From NCBI GenBank assembly GCA_035536455.1, contig DATLOC010000064.1:1-64000 (forward strand): a stretch of DNA of 64,000 bases. The letters run 5' to 3'. The translations under genes were made by a program, and so were the position numbers. Under the pieces are notes generated by a model, which saw only the letters and a program-made list of their open reading frames with translations, did not search any database and was not told the DNA's origin. Shown here in pieces: positions 8,191 to 16,370 of this stretch. The number at the start of each line of letters is the position of its first letter. The first letter of the stretch is position 1. Origin of the DNA: DASUNQ01 sp035536455 (GTDB lineage: Bacteria > Acidobacteriota > Thermoanaerobaculia > Multivoradales > UBA5704).

Positions 8191-9408
8191 TTACGGCCCC
8201 CAGTTGCAGAGGTCGTCGGCGGCGATCGCGGGGTAGCCGGCGCTGTAGCGGCCTTCGGCGGTGAAGACCGGGCCCACCCAGGCTTGGGCGTGGGTCTCGT
8301 CGGCGTGCCAGAGGTCGAGGAGGAGCCAGCCGAAGCTCTCGTCGACCGGCAGCTCGGGGGAGCCCACCGTCACCGCCTGGGTGGCGATCGGGAAGGCGGC
8401 GGCGCCGGCGAGCTCGGTCGGGTTCTCCTGCTCGTCGAAGGCCACCACCTGCTGCGCGCCGAGCGGCAGCCAGACGGGGGTGGCGCCGCAGGGGAGCGGG
8501 CGGGGGGAGCCGTCGCGGGTGTCGCGCCAGACGATCAGGCGCGTGCCGCCGTCGAATTCGCCGCCGTGGACGAAGCGGCTGTAGTAGAGGCTGGGCAGCG
8601 GCACCCGCGCGTCGCGGGCGTCGAAGCCGACGTAGCGGCCGTAGAAGGTGTAGGTGCCGGCGACCAGCAGGTCGGCGTCGGCCACCAGGTGGACCGCCGC
8701 GCTGCCCTGGGAGCTGTTGCCCGCCGGGTCGACGAAGACGTAATCCCCCCAGAGCACGTTGTCGTTGATCGCGACGCCGGTCCCCCCGGCCGCGAAGTAG
8801 AGCGGGTCGGCCGGCGTGTTGCGCTGGCTCCCGACCCCCACCGCGCTGCAGCGCCGCACGGCGTCGATGGTGACGTAGCCGGTAGCGAAGCGGGTGTCGG
8901 CCCGCGGCTCGCTCAAGCACTGCGTGGGGAAGCTCTGCGGGATCGGCCGGCCGGTGTGGGCGGCGGTGAGCAGGGCGACGTCGGCCGCGGAGGGGGGAAC
9001 GACCCCGGCCACGGTGCCGCCGCAGTTGTCGAAGCCGGGACCCGGCTCCGAGAGCTCCCCTTGCGGGCTCGCCTGCGGCCCGGTGCGCGGCACCTGGCCG
9101 CGCAGGAGGTCGCGGACGTTGAGCGTCTGCACGTCGTAACCGGTCAGGTAGACGTCGAAGGCGAGGGTCGGGACCCCCCAGTCAGTCCACAGCACCACTC
9201 GCGCCAGCGCCGGCTTCGCGGCGCCGTTGTTGACCGAGAAGAGGGTGGTCTTGCCGCGCGGGTCCTCGAGGTCCACCTCGAAGAAGGGGATGAGGAGGCT
9301 GGCCGCGGGCTGGTCGTCCACCCGGCAGTTGCCCGCGAGGGCGCCGCCGGCCGCCGGCATGGCCAGCAGCAGAGCGCCGAGCCCTCCCAGGGCGATGAGC
9401 TTGCGCAT
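8191..9408 (-). CDS. Secreted protein of unknown function
   Basis: A 405-residue protein with a clear signal peptide (residues 1 to about 25, ending ALAGNC). The mature part has no motif I recognise. It is rich in aromatic and beta-branched residues and reads as an all-beta protein; about half a dozen cysteines, including one early (NCRVDD) and one at the very end (CNWGP), could form disulphides. Phrases such as FFEVDLEDPRGKTTLFSVNN near the N terminus and GTRLIVWRDT later suggest a repeated beta architecture. It stands alone between nadC (convergent) and lipA (divergent). I know of no function to assign. Confidence 0.75.
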   Translation of the reverse strand: MRKLIALGGLGALLLAMPAAGGALAGNCRVDDQPAASLLIPFFEVDLEDPRGKTTLFSVNNGAAKPALARVVLWTDWGVPTLAFDVYLTGYDVQTLNVRDLLRGQVPRTGPQASPQGELSEPGPGFDNCGGTVAGVVPPSAADVALLTAAHTGRPIPQSFPTQCLSEPRADTRFATGYVTIDAVRRCSAVGVGSQRNTPADPLYFAAGGTGVAINDNVLWGDYVFVDPAGNSSQGSAAVHLVADADLLVAGTYTFYGRYVGFDARDARVPLPSLYYSRFVHGGEFDGGTRLIVWRDTRDGSPRPLPCGATPVWLPLGAQQVVAFDEQENPTELAGAAAFPIATQAVTVGSPELPVDESFGWLLLDLWHADETHAQAWVGPVFTAEGRYSAGYPAIAADDLCNWGP

Positions 9409-9453
9409 CGATTCTCCTCGCTGCCGCGCCGGCCGGGTCCCGGCGGCGTCCGC

Positions 9454-9459
9454 TAGACT
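9454..9459 (+). promoter_or_regulatory. Probable -10 element of lipA (leaderless start)
   Basis: TAGACT, four of six matches to the -10 consensus, ends eight bases before the lipA ATG, with no Shine-Dalgarno sequence in between. Confidence 0.35.
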
Positions 9460-9467
9460 ACCCCTCG

Positions 9468-10400
9468 ATGAGCAAGGGTTTGATCCAGATCGGGGTGGAG
9501 CGCTCGCCGCGTCCCGAGTGGCTGCGCATCCGGCTGACGACCCCGGCTTCCTACCACCGGGTGCGCGACCTCGTCGAGCGCCTGCACCTGCATACCGTCT
9601 GCCAGGAGGCCCGCTGCCCCAACATTTACGAGTGCTGGGGGGAGCACGGGACGGCCACGTTCATGATCCTGGGGGACGTCTGCACCCGCCGCTGCGGCTT
9701 CTGTGCCGTCACCTCGGGACGCCCCCGGCCGGGGGTGGACGCCGAGGAGCCGGCGCACGTCGCCGAGGCGGTGGCGGCGATGGGGCTGCGGCACGCGGTC
9801 GTCACCTCGGTCGACCGCGACGACCTCCCCGACGGCGGCGCCCGCCACTTCGCGGACGTGATCGCGGCGATCCACTGGCGCAACCCCGGGACCGCCGTCG
9901 AAGTGCTGACCCCCGACTTCCGCGGCGTTCCGGACGCCCTCGACGTGGTGCTCCGGGCGCGGCCCGAGGTCTTCTCGCACAACACCGAGACCGTGCCGCG
10001 CCTCTACCGAGCCGCCCGCCCCGGCAGCCGCTACGACCGCACGGTCGGCCTGCTCGCCGCGGCGGCGAGCCGGCGCCACGCCGGGGAGTACAGCGGCGTG
10101 GTCAAGACGGGGATGATGCTCGGGCTCGGCGAGACGCCGGAGGAGGTGCGGACGACGCTGCGCGACCTGCGCGGCGCGGGCGTCGAGGTGCTGACCCTCG
10201 GCCAGTACCTCCAGCCCACGCCGCGCCACCTGCCGGTCGCCCGCTGGGTCCACCCCGACGAGTTCGCCGCCTACCGCGACGAGGCGCTCGCCCTCGGCTT
10301 CCGCCACTGCACGGCGGGGCCGCTGGTGCGCAGCAGCTACCACGCGCACGAGCACGTGCCGCCGGCAGCGGGACCCCGCGCCGCCGGCGCCGCCGCTTGA
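9468..10400 (+). CDS. lipA: Lipoyl synthase LipA
   Basis: Radical SAM enzyme that inserts two sulphurs into the octanoyl chain placed by LipB. At 310 residues it has both iron-sulphur sites: the auxiliary cluster CX4CX5C (C45, C50, C56) and the radical SAM CX3CX2C (C72, C76, C79). The C-terminal RSSYHA motif, whose serine binds the auxiliary cluster in known LipA proteins, is present near residue 290. The last 20 residues are a low-complexity Pro/Ala tail. It ends four bases before the convergent arsM stop. The E2, lipB and lipA genes lie within 10 kb, so the endogenous lipoate route is complete here. Confidence 0.96.
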   Translation: MSKGLIQIGVERSPRPEWLRIRLTTPASYHRVRDLVERLHLHTVCQEARCPNIYECWGEHGTATFMILGDVCTRRCGFCAVTSGRPRPGVDAEEPAHVAEAVAAMGLRHAVVTSVDRDDLPDGGARHFADVIAAIHWRNPGTAVEVLTPDFRGVPDALDVVLRARPEVFSHNTETVPRLYRAARPGSRYDRTVGLLAAAASRRHAGEYSGVVKTGMMLGLGETPEEVRTTLRDLRGAGVEVLTLGQYLQPTPRHLPVARWVHPDEFAAYRDEALALGFRHCTAGPLVRSSYHAHEHVPPAAGPRAAGAAA

Positions 10401-10404
10401 CGCC

Positions 10405-11274
10405 TCAGGCGGCCGGCTTGACCGCGCGCACGAAGGCGCTCATCACCTTCCCGTCCACCTCGGCCAGCACCGACTCGTCGATGGCGTCCTCCGGGAGCAC
10501 GGCGCGGGCGTCGGCGGCGCCGAAGACGCGCGTCGGCTCGACCTCGATCTCCGTGAAGCCCGCGTCGCCGAGGAAGCGCCGGTAGTCGGCCTCGGTGAGC
10601 GCCCCGGCGACGCAGCCGGTCCAGGCCTCGACGCTCCGCCGCACCCGCTCCGGCAGCTCGGCTGCGAGCACGATGTCCGAGACCGCGAAGCGGCCGCCGG
10701 GCCGGAGCACGCGGAAGGCCTCCGCCAGGGCGCGCGGCTTGTCCGGGGAAAGATTGACGACGCAGTTCGAGATCACCACGTCCACCGCACCGTCCGGGAG
10801 CGGCACGCTCTCCAGCTCGCCCTTGAGGAACTCGGCATTGGCGACGCCGGCGCGGCGCTGGTTCTCGCGCGCCAGCTCCAGCATGTCGTCGGTCATGTCG
10901 AGCCCGTAGGCGCGGCCGGCCGGCCCGACGCGGCGGGCGGAGAGGAGGACGTCGAGCCCGCCGCCCGAGCCGAGGTCGAGCACCACCTCGCCGGGGCGGA
11001 GGTCGGCGAGCAGCGTCGGGTTGCCGCAGCCGAGAGAGGCGCGGACCGCGTCGGGCGGCAGCCCCTCGGTCTCGGCGGCGGAGTAGAGGTCGGCGGTGAT
11101 CGGGTCGGCGGCGGCGGCGTCGCCGCAGCCGCAGCCGCAGCCCGGGGCGGCGCCGCTCCGAGCGGCGCGCGCGGCGGCGCCGTAGCGCTCGCGGACGACA
11201 TCCTTGATGGCGCGCTCGCCGACGGTGGGGGACTGGGTGGTGCTGATCGCGACGGTGGGGGTGCAGCAGCTCAT
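10405..11274 (-). CDS. arsM: Arsenite S-adenosylmethionine methyltransferase ArsM
   Basis: Methylates trivalent arsenic with S-adenosylmethionine, giving methylated and volatile arsenicals. The SAM motif VLDLGSGGGLD is at residues 98-108. Three cysteines in the places expected for As(III) binding are C83 (SLGCGNPT), C171 (ISNCVVNLS) and C221 (WTGCVAGAL). Further cysteines at C3-C4 and in a GCGCGCG stretch (C46, C48, C50) could add metal binding. An AGGAG ribosome site precedes the ATG. It lies downstream of and in the same direction as the MarR-like gene with 62 bp between, and that gap holds one copy of the AGTTGCAACT palindrome. Confidence 0.92.
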   Translation of the reverse strand: MSCCTPTVAISTTQSPTVGERAIKDVVRERYGAAARAARSGAAPGCGCGCGDAAAADPITADLYSAAETEGLPPDAVRASLGCGNPTLLADLRPGEVVLDLGSGGGLDVLLSARRVGPAGRAYGLDMTDDMLELARENQRRAGVANAEFLKGELESVPLPDGAVDVVISNCVVNLSPDKPRALAEAFRVLRPGGRFAVSDIVLAAELPERVRRSVEAWTGCVAGALTEADYRRFLGDAGFTEIEVEPTRVFGAADARAVLPEDAIDESVLAEVDGKVMSAFVRAVKPAA

Positions 11275-11308
11275 GGTTCGTTCTCCTTTCGGTTATTTGA
11301 TGTGTTGT

Positions 11309-11320
11309 CAGTTGCAACTA
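11309..11320. promoter_or_regulatory. Palindrome copy 1, upstream of arsM
   Basis: AGTTGCAACT (11310-11319) is a perfect 10-bp palindrome within CAGTTGCAACTA. It lies 36 bases upstream of the arsM start. The same core recurs upstream of the MarR-like gene, so it is a plausible operator. Confidence 0.6.
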
Positions 11321-11336
11321 TCGACTGCAAAAAAGC

Positions 11337-11837
11337 TCACCCGATGCGGCAGCAGGTCCCGGCGCCGGTCTCGACCCGGCCGGCGGCCGCCCGCGCCAAC
11401 CCGGCGATCAGCCGGGTCATCGCCTGCCGCACCTCGGGCGCGAAGTCGGCGAGGAGGCGGCGCTCCTCCTCCAGGATGTCCCCTTCGATCCGCGCGTGCA
11501 GCGCCCGCCCTGCGGCGGTGGGCTCGAGCTGGAGCGCGCGTCCGTCCTGGGGGTGCGGGCGGCGCGCCACGTAGCCCTTGCGCTCGAGGGCGTCCACCAC
11601 CCGGCTCGCCGTGCTCTTGTCGAGGAAGAGGTGGGCGGCGAGCTCGTTGAGGGTCAGCGCGCCGCGGCGCACCAGGGCCTCCAGGGCGTAGCTCTGGGTC
11701 ACCGAGACGTCGTAGCAGCAGATGCGGTCGCGGTCGCGGAACTGGTAGACGCGGATCAGGTCGGAGAGGGCGTCGTAGAGCCCCCGCGTGTCGCGGTCGA
11801 GCGTGGCGTCGGGCGCGGGAGCGGTGCGCGTCGTCAT
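11337..11837 (-). CDS. MarR-family regulator, probably arsenic-responsive
   Basis: A 166-residue winged-helix protein. The helix-turn-helix and wing span about residues 48-105 (ALTLNELAAHLFLDKSTASR as recognition region, then RRPHPQDGRALQL in the wing). Two vicinal cysteine pairs stand out: C40-C41 just before the DNA-binding domain and C162-C163 four residues from the end. Paired cysteines suit binding of As(III) or another soft metal. Start ATG 11837 is chosen because upstream sequence in the frame is not conserved-looking and carries the operator-like palindrome. It precedes arsM in the same direction. The sensing role is inference from the cysteines and the neighbour. Confidence 0.82.
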   Translation of the reverse strand: MTTRTAPAPDATLDRDTRGLYDALSDLIRVYQFRDRDRICCYDVSVTQSYALEALVRRGALTLNELAAHLFLDKSTASRVVDALERKGYVARRPHPQDGRALQLEPTAAGRALHARIEGDILEEERRLLADFAPEVRQAMTRLIAGLARAAAGRVETGAGTCCRIG

Positions 11838-11864
11838 GCCGGGGACCCTAACACAAGTAGTTGG

Positions 11865-11876
11865 CAGTTGCAACTG
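11865..11876. promoter_or_regulatory. Palindrome copy 2, between the MarR-like gene and a divergent lipoprotein gene
   Basis: CAGTTGCAACTG is a perfect 12-bp palindrome. It sits 28 bases upstream of the MarR-like start and just before TAGAGT (11880-11885), the probable -10 of the divergent lipoprotein gene. One bound regulator could therefore control both directions. Confidence 0.6.
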
Positions 11877-11891
11877 GAGTAGAGTCCCGGC

Positions 11892-12347
11892 GTGCGCCGC
11901 GCGTCCCCCGCCCTCCTTTTCCCCCTCCTCCTCGCCGGCTGCGCCGCCTGGGGTGCGCACGGCTCGGCGGTGCGCGAGCTGGAGCTGCGGGAGCCGGCGG
12001 TCGCCTGGCAGGCGGGGAGCCTGGTGCGCGGCGACCTCGACGGCGACGGCGCGGGCGACTACGCGCTGGCCGGGCGGAAGGGCGAGCTGTTCGTCGTCGG
12101 CATCCTCCAGGGGCCGCCGGCGAAACCGGGGAAGCACTGGACGCTGGAGTTCCCGATCGGCGGCGAGGACCAGGACGCCCTCTGCTCGCCGGCTGCCCGC
12201 CTGCGGCTGGAGGAGCTGGAGGGGGTGCCGCCGGAGGCCACTCCGCCCGCCGGCAACCGCGGCCTCGCGCTCCACGACGAGCGCTGCGACGCCTTCCACA
12301 TCTACTGGGACCCGGCGAAGCAGAGCTTCGACTACTGGCGGCTGTAG
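11892..12347 (+). CDS. Small lipoprotein with an Asp-rich calcium-loop-like motif
   Basis: A 151-residue exported protein starting at GTG. LLLAGC is a lipobox, so the mature protein should be lipid-anchored at Cys16. The segment RGDLDGDGAGDYALAG resembles the Ca-binding loop of FG-GAP/VCBS repeats. No catalytic motif is visible. It starts six bases after the hexamer TAGAGT and lacks a Shine-Dalgarno site. It shares its upstream region, including the AGTTGCAACT palindrome, with the arsenic-type regulator, so it may respond to the same signal; that link is only positional. Confidence 0.65.
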   Translation: MRRASPALLFPLLLAGCAAWGAHGSAVRELELREPAVAWQAGSLVRGDLDGDGAGDYALAGRKGELFVVGILQGPPAKPGKHWTLEFPIGGEDQDALCSPAARLRLEELEGVPPEATPPAGNRGLALHDERCDAFHIYWDPAKQSFDYWRL

Positions 12348-12349
12348 CC

Positions 12350-12775
12350 TTACGGCTCGCCCGGCGGCGGCGCCCGGCGCGCCCGCTTGAGCTCGGCGCG
12401 GCGGCGCTTGTCCGCGGCGCGCCGGCGCCGGGCGGCGGCGGAGGGGCGGGTGGGCTTCCGCGGCGCCTCCTCGGCGAGCGCCGCGCGCAGCAGCGCCGCG
12501 AACCGCGCCACCGCCTCCTCGCGGTTCGCCCCCTGCGTGCGGTGCTTCTGCGCCACGACCCGCAGCACCCCGTCCTTGGCGATCCGGCTCGCCAGCCGCT
12601 CGCGCAGCCGCTCCTTCTGCGCCGCGTCGAGGCTCGGCGAGCCCGCGAGGTCGAAGAGCAGCGTGACGCGGCTCTCGACCTTGTTGACGTTCTGCCCCCC
12701 GGGCCCGGAGCTGCGCGAGGTGGCGAAGCGCACCTCCGCCTCGGGGATCGCCAGCTCGGGGGAGACCTCGATCAC
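12350..12775 (-). CDS. arfB: Peptidyl-tRNA hydrolase ArfB-type (ribosome rescue)
   Basis: Releases stalled peptides from ribosomes lacking a stop codon. The 141-residue length is right for ArfB/YaeJ. The catalytic GGQ is in SSGPGGQNVNKVESRV near residues 22-37. The C-terminal 45 residues are extremely rich in Arg, Lys and Ala, the tail that enters the empty mRNA channel in characterised ArfB. It is convergent with the lipoprotein gene, with two bases between the stop codons. Confidence 0.92.
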   Translation of the reverse strand: MIEVSPELAIPEAEVRFATSRSSGPGGQNVNKVESRVTLLFDLAGSPSLDAAQKERLRERLASRIAKDGVLRVVAQKHRTQGANREEAVARFAALLRAALAEEAPRKPTRPSAAARRRRAADKRRRAELKRARRAPPPGEP

Positions 12776-12862
12776 CGCCCGAAGCTAGCACGCGCTTTCG
12801 CGCGCCCAGCGCGACGGGCTGCTAGGATTCGCCGCCGCTCCACCCGCGGTTCTGGAGGGTTC

Positions 12863-13573
12863 ATGCCGGACTCCCCGCAGGACGATCGCGTCCGCCCGCG
12901 CGGGCGCGAGATGTCGCGCCTGGAGGCGCTCTCCGACGCCATCTTCGGCTTCAGCGCCACCCTCCTCGTGGTCTCGCTGGAGGCGCCGCGCACCTTCGTC
13001 GAGCTGCGGGCGATCCTCGCCGGCTTCGCCCCCTTCGCCCTCAGCTTCGCCATGCTCCTCTTCATTTGGCTCGCCCACAACGCCTTCTTCCGCCGCTACG
13101 GCCTGCAGGACGGCGTCACCGTGGCCATCAACTCGGTGCTCCTCTTCGTCGTCCTCTTCTACGTCTACCCGCTGCGCTTCCTGGCCACCTCGTTCACGCA
13201 GTACCTCTTGGGCGGCGAGCTCGCGGTGCGCCCGGCCCTCGGCTCGTTCGACGCCCTCGCCTCGCTCTTCGCCGTCTACGGCGTCGGCTTCGTCGCCCTC
13301 TTCGCCTGCTTCGTGGCCTTCTACCTCAATGCCTCCCGGCGGGCGGACGCCTTCGGCCTCACGCCGCTGGAGCGCTACGACGCGGCGACCTCGGCGCGGC
13401 ACTACCTGCTGTTCGTGCTGGTCGGCGCCCTCTCGGCGATCCTTGCGTGGGGCGGCATCGGGATCGGGATCGGCCTCCCCGGCTGGGCCTACTTCCTGCT
13501 CGGCCCGCTCTGCTTCTGGAACGGCTGGAGCCGCGGCCGCCGGCGCGCCGCGCTCCTCCCCGCCGCCGCCTGA
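12863..13573 (+). CDS. TMEM175-family (DUF1211) membrane protein, putative potassium channel
   Basis: A 236-residue integral membrane protein with about six hydrophobic helices. The N-terminal segment RLEALSDAIFGFSATLLVV corresponds to the family's first helix, where the usual FSD motif here reads LSD. Bacterial TMEM175 proteins form tetrameric potassium channels; the substitution does not exclude this. ATG 12863 has GGAGG at a good distance, giving a start without overlap. Neighbouring genes give no functional hint. Confidence 0.78.
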   Translation: MPDSPQDDRVRPRGREMSRLEALSDAIFGFSATLLVVSLEAPRTFVELRAILAGFAPFALSFAMLLFIWLAHNAFFRRYGLQDGVTVAINSVLLFVVLFYVYPLRFLATSFTQYLLGGELAVRPALGSFDALASLFAVYGVGFVALFACFVAFYLNASRRADAFGLTPLERYDAATSARHYLLFVLVGALSAILAWGGIGIGIGLPGWAYFLLGPLCFWNGWSRGRRRAALLPAAA

Positions 13574-13640
13574 CCTTTCCCGGCGCGCCTGAGGTTTTCT
13601 CCCCGCGCGGCCTGGGGGTTTTCCCTCATGGCCTCGCCGC
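13574..13640. repeat. Possible decayed tandem repeat with about 21-23-bp period
   Basis: Three T-runs followed by CCC/CGCG-like sequence and CCT recur after the TMEM175 stop (CCT at 13588, 13611 and 13632, spacing 23 and 21). The copies are poor. I list it only because two much clearer 21-bp-period arrays occur elsewhere in the window. Confidence 0.25.
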
Positions 13641-13697
13641 CCGCCGCGCGGCACCATCGCAGGCGGTGGAGTCGGAACGGACCACCAAGGAGGGACC

Positions 13698-15578
13698 ATG
13701 CGGCGGATGGCGCGTTGGACGGCTGGGACGACGGCGATGGCGGTGCTGGGGCTGCTCGCGGGGGCGCTGCCCGCGCCGGCGGCGGACCTCGGCGCCTGGC
13801 AGCTGAAGGTGGACGCGGCGGTGCTCGACGCGGCGGCGCTCGGGCAGACCGATTTCCTGATCTACATGGCGCAGCAGGCCGACCTCTCCGGCGCGGCGGC
13901 GCTCCGCGGCAAGGCCGCGAAGGGAGCGTACGTCTACGCGCAGAAGACGGCGCTGGCGCGCGACAGCCAGGCGCCGCTCCTGGCGACGCTCGACGCCCTC
14001 GGCGCCTGGCACCGCTCGTTCTGGATCGTCAACCTGGTGCACGCCAAGGGCGGCCTCGCGGCGCTCGAGGCGGCGGCCTCCCGCGCCGACGTGGCGCACG
14101 TGTACGAGAACGCCGCCGGCATTCTCGACCCGCCCGTCGGCGCGCAGTCGGCCGCCGCGGCGCTCGCCGCCGCGCAGTGGAACCTCGACCTCACCAACGC
14201 CGACGAGGTCTGGGCCCTCGGCGTCCTCGGCGACGGGGCGGTCGTGGCCGGCGCCGACACCGGCGTCGAGTGGCAGCACCCGGCGCTCCTCGGCCAGTAC
14301 CGCGGCTGGGACGGCGCCGCCGCCGACCACGACTACAACTGGCACGACGCGATCCACACCCCCAACACCGAGTGCGCCGGCTCCTCGCCCGAGCCGTGCG
14401 ACGACGACGCCCTCCTCGGCGGCGGCCACGGCACCCACACCGTGGGCACCATGGTCGGCGACGACGGCGGCGCCAACCGCATCGGCATGGCGCCGGGCGC
14501 GCAGTGGATGGCCTGCCGCAACATGCACTACGGCGTCGGGGTCGTCACCACCTACCTCGAGTGCATGCAGTGGTTCCTGGCGCCCACCGACATCGCCGGC
14601 AACGCCCCCGACCCGGCCAAGTCGCCGCACGTCATCAACAACTCCTGGGCCTGCGTCGAGGTCTGCCCGCCGACGGTGCTGAAAGAGGGGACCGAGGCGA
14701 TCCGCGCCGCCGGCATCGTCTACGTCGCCTCCGCCGGCAACGACGGCGACCTGTGCAGCACGATCGCTTTCGCGCCGGCCATCTACACGGCGTCGCTGAC
14801 CGTCGGCGCTACCGACGCCAACGACAACGTCGCCGGCTTCAGCAGCCGCGGCCCGGTGCTGACGCTCGACCCGCTCAACCCGCACCGCAAGCCGGACGTC
14901 TCGGCGCCCGGCGTCGGCGTCCGCTCGTCCCTCAAGGGGGGCGGCTACGGCAACCTCAGCGGCACCAGCATGGCCGGCCCGCACGTCGCGGGGCTCGTCG
15001 CGCTCGTGATCTCGGCCAACCCGGACCTCGCCGGCGAGGTCGACGCGATCGAAGACATCGTCGAGCGCACCGCCCTGCCGCGCACCACCGCCGAGGGGTG
15101 CGGCGGCGACGGCCCGGCGCAGGTGCCGAACAACACCTACGGCCACGGCCGGATCGACGCCCTGGCGGCGGTCGAGGAGGCGATCCGCCTCCGCCGCGTC
15201 TGCGCCGAGGTGGACGACGCCGGCGGCGCGGTCGAGTACCACGGCGGCTGGCAGCAGGTGAGCGACGCCGACGCGTCGGCCGGCGGTTACCACCGCCGCA
15301 AGGGCGGCGGCGTGACGACCTCGGCGCGGCTCGTCTTCGACGGCGACGAGGTGACCTACCACTACGCCGTCTCGACCGCCGGCGGCACCGCCGACGTCTA
15401 CCTCGACGGCGTCCTCCGCCAGACCGTCTCGTACGCGGGGAGCGCGCCGCCCGCCGACCCGGCGTTCGCCGCGGTGACCTGGTCCGGGCTCGCCGACGGC
15501 GTCCACGAGCTGCGCGTCAGGCCCCGCGGCGGCACCGTCACCGTCGACGGCTTCACGGTCTGCGGGCCGGGGAGCTAG
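13698..15578 (+). CDS. Secreted subtilisin-family (S8) serine protease
   Basis: A 626-residue exported protease. Residues 1-29 are a signal peptide. A prodomain-like segment precedes the catalytic domain, whose triad is Asp187 (GADTGVE), His244 (GGHGTHTVG) and Ser424 (SGTSMAGPHV); the oxyanion Asn is in SAGNDG. The domain contains an acidic, Cys-bearing insertion near NTECAGSSPEPCDDD. After the protease, residues from about 505 form a beta-rich C-terminal domain (YHGGWQQV...VTVDGFTVCGPGS) like the small jelly-roll modules attached to secreted enzymes. A purine-rich GGAGG lies before ATG 13698. Its stop shares CTAG with the convergent xth gene. Confidence 0.93.
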   Translation: MRRMARWTAGTTAMAVLGLLAGALPAPAADLGAWQLKVDAAVLDAAALGQTDFLIYMAQQADLSGAAALRGKAAKGAYVYAQKTALARDSQAPLLATLDALGAWHRSFWIVNLVHAKGGLAALEAAASRADVAHVYENAAGILDPPVGAQSAAAALAAAQWNLDLTNADEVWALGVLGDGAVVAGADTGVEWQHPALLGQYRGWDGAAADHDYNWHDAIHTPNTECAGSSPEPCDDDALLGGGHGTHTVGTMVGDDGGANRIGMAPGAQWMACRNMHYGVGVVTTYLECMQWFLAPTDIAGNAPDPAKSPHVINNSWACVEVCPPTVLKEGTEAIRAAGIVYVASAGNDGDLCSTIAFAPAIYTASLTVGATDANDNVAGFSSRGPVLTLDPLNPHRKPDVSAPGVGVRSSLKGGGYGNLSGTSMAGPHVAGLVALVISANPDLAGEVDAIEDIVERTALPRTTAEGCGGDGPAQVPNNTYGHGRIDALAAVEEAIRLRRVCAEVDDAGGAVEYHGGWQQVSDADASAGGYHRRKGGGVTTSARLVFDGDEVTYHYAVSTAGGTADVYLDGVLRQTVSYAGSAPPADPAFAAVTWSGLADGVHELRVRPRGGTVTVDGFTVCGPGS

Positions 15579-16354
15579 GCGGCCGCGGCACCCGGCGCGG
15601 CCACCTCGAACCGCGCCACCACCGGCGCGTGGTCGCTGGTCCCGACCTCGGCGAGCACGCGGCAGGCGGTGGCGCGGTCGGCGAGCGGCGCGCTCGCCAG
15701 CACGTAGTCGATGCGCCAGCCGATGTTGCGCTGCCGCATGTTCCGCCACGGCGCCCACCAGGTGAAGAGGCGGTCGTTCTCGGGGTCGAGCGCCCGCCCG
15801 AGGTCGACCAGGTCCCGGCCGATGAGCGCCTCGAGGAGCGCCCGCTCGTCGGGGCGCTGGCCGATGATCCCGGGCTTCAGCTCCTTGGGGTGCACGTCCC
15901 GGTCGGTGCGGGCGACGTTGAGGTCGCCGCAGAGGATCAGGCGCTTGCCGGCGCTTTGCAGCGCCCCCGCCCAGCGCTCGAGCCCGATCAGGAACTCCAG
16001 CTTGGCGGCGAAGTCCTTCCCGCCGTTCGGCACGTAGACCGAGGCGAGCACCAGGTCGCCGGCCTCGGCGGTGACGATGCGTGTCTCGCGGTCGAAGTCG
16101 GGATGCGCGAAGCGCGGCTCCTCGGGGAAGACGTCGCGGCGGAGGTTCAGGCTGACGCCGGAGTAGGGCCCGGCGCCGTGCCAGTAGCACCAGTAGCCGT
16201 CGAGGTTGCAGATCGTCGCGTCGAGCTGCGCCGGCGCGGCCTTGATCTCCTGCAGGCAGACGACGTCCGGCCGGTCCCGCCCCACCCACTCCAGGAACTG
16301 CGCCGCCCGCGCCCGGATGCCGTTGACGTTCCAGGTGGCGACGGTGAGAGGCAC
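15575..16354 (-). CDS. xth: Exodeoxyribonuclease III (AP endonuclease)
   Basis: Base-excision repair nuclease of the exonuclease-endonuclease-phosphatase fold, 259 residues. Conserved features are TWNVNGIRAR at the start, CLQEIKA (metal-binding Glu), YVPNGG, GDLNVARTDRDVH, the WRIDYVL segment and SDHAPVVARF at the end with the catalytic Asp-His pair. Its TAG stop and the TAG stop of the subtilisin gene on the other strand occupy the same four bases, CTAG. Confidence 0.95.
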   Translation of the reverse strand: MPLTVATWNVNGIRARAAQFLEWVGRDRPDVVCLQEIKAAPAQLDATICNLDGYWCYWHGAGPYSGVSLNLRRDVFPEEPRFAHPDFDRETRIVTAEAGDLVLASVYVPNGGKDFAAKLEFLIGLERWAGALQSAGKRLILCGDLNVARTDRDVHPKELKPGIIGQRPDERALLEALIGRDLVDLGRALDPENDRLFTWWAPWRNMRQRNIGWRIDYVLASAPLADRATACRVLAEVGTSDHAPVVARFEVAAPGAAAA

Positions 16355-16370
16355 GCCGGAATTCTAGCCC

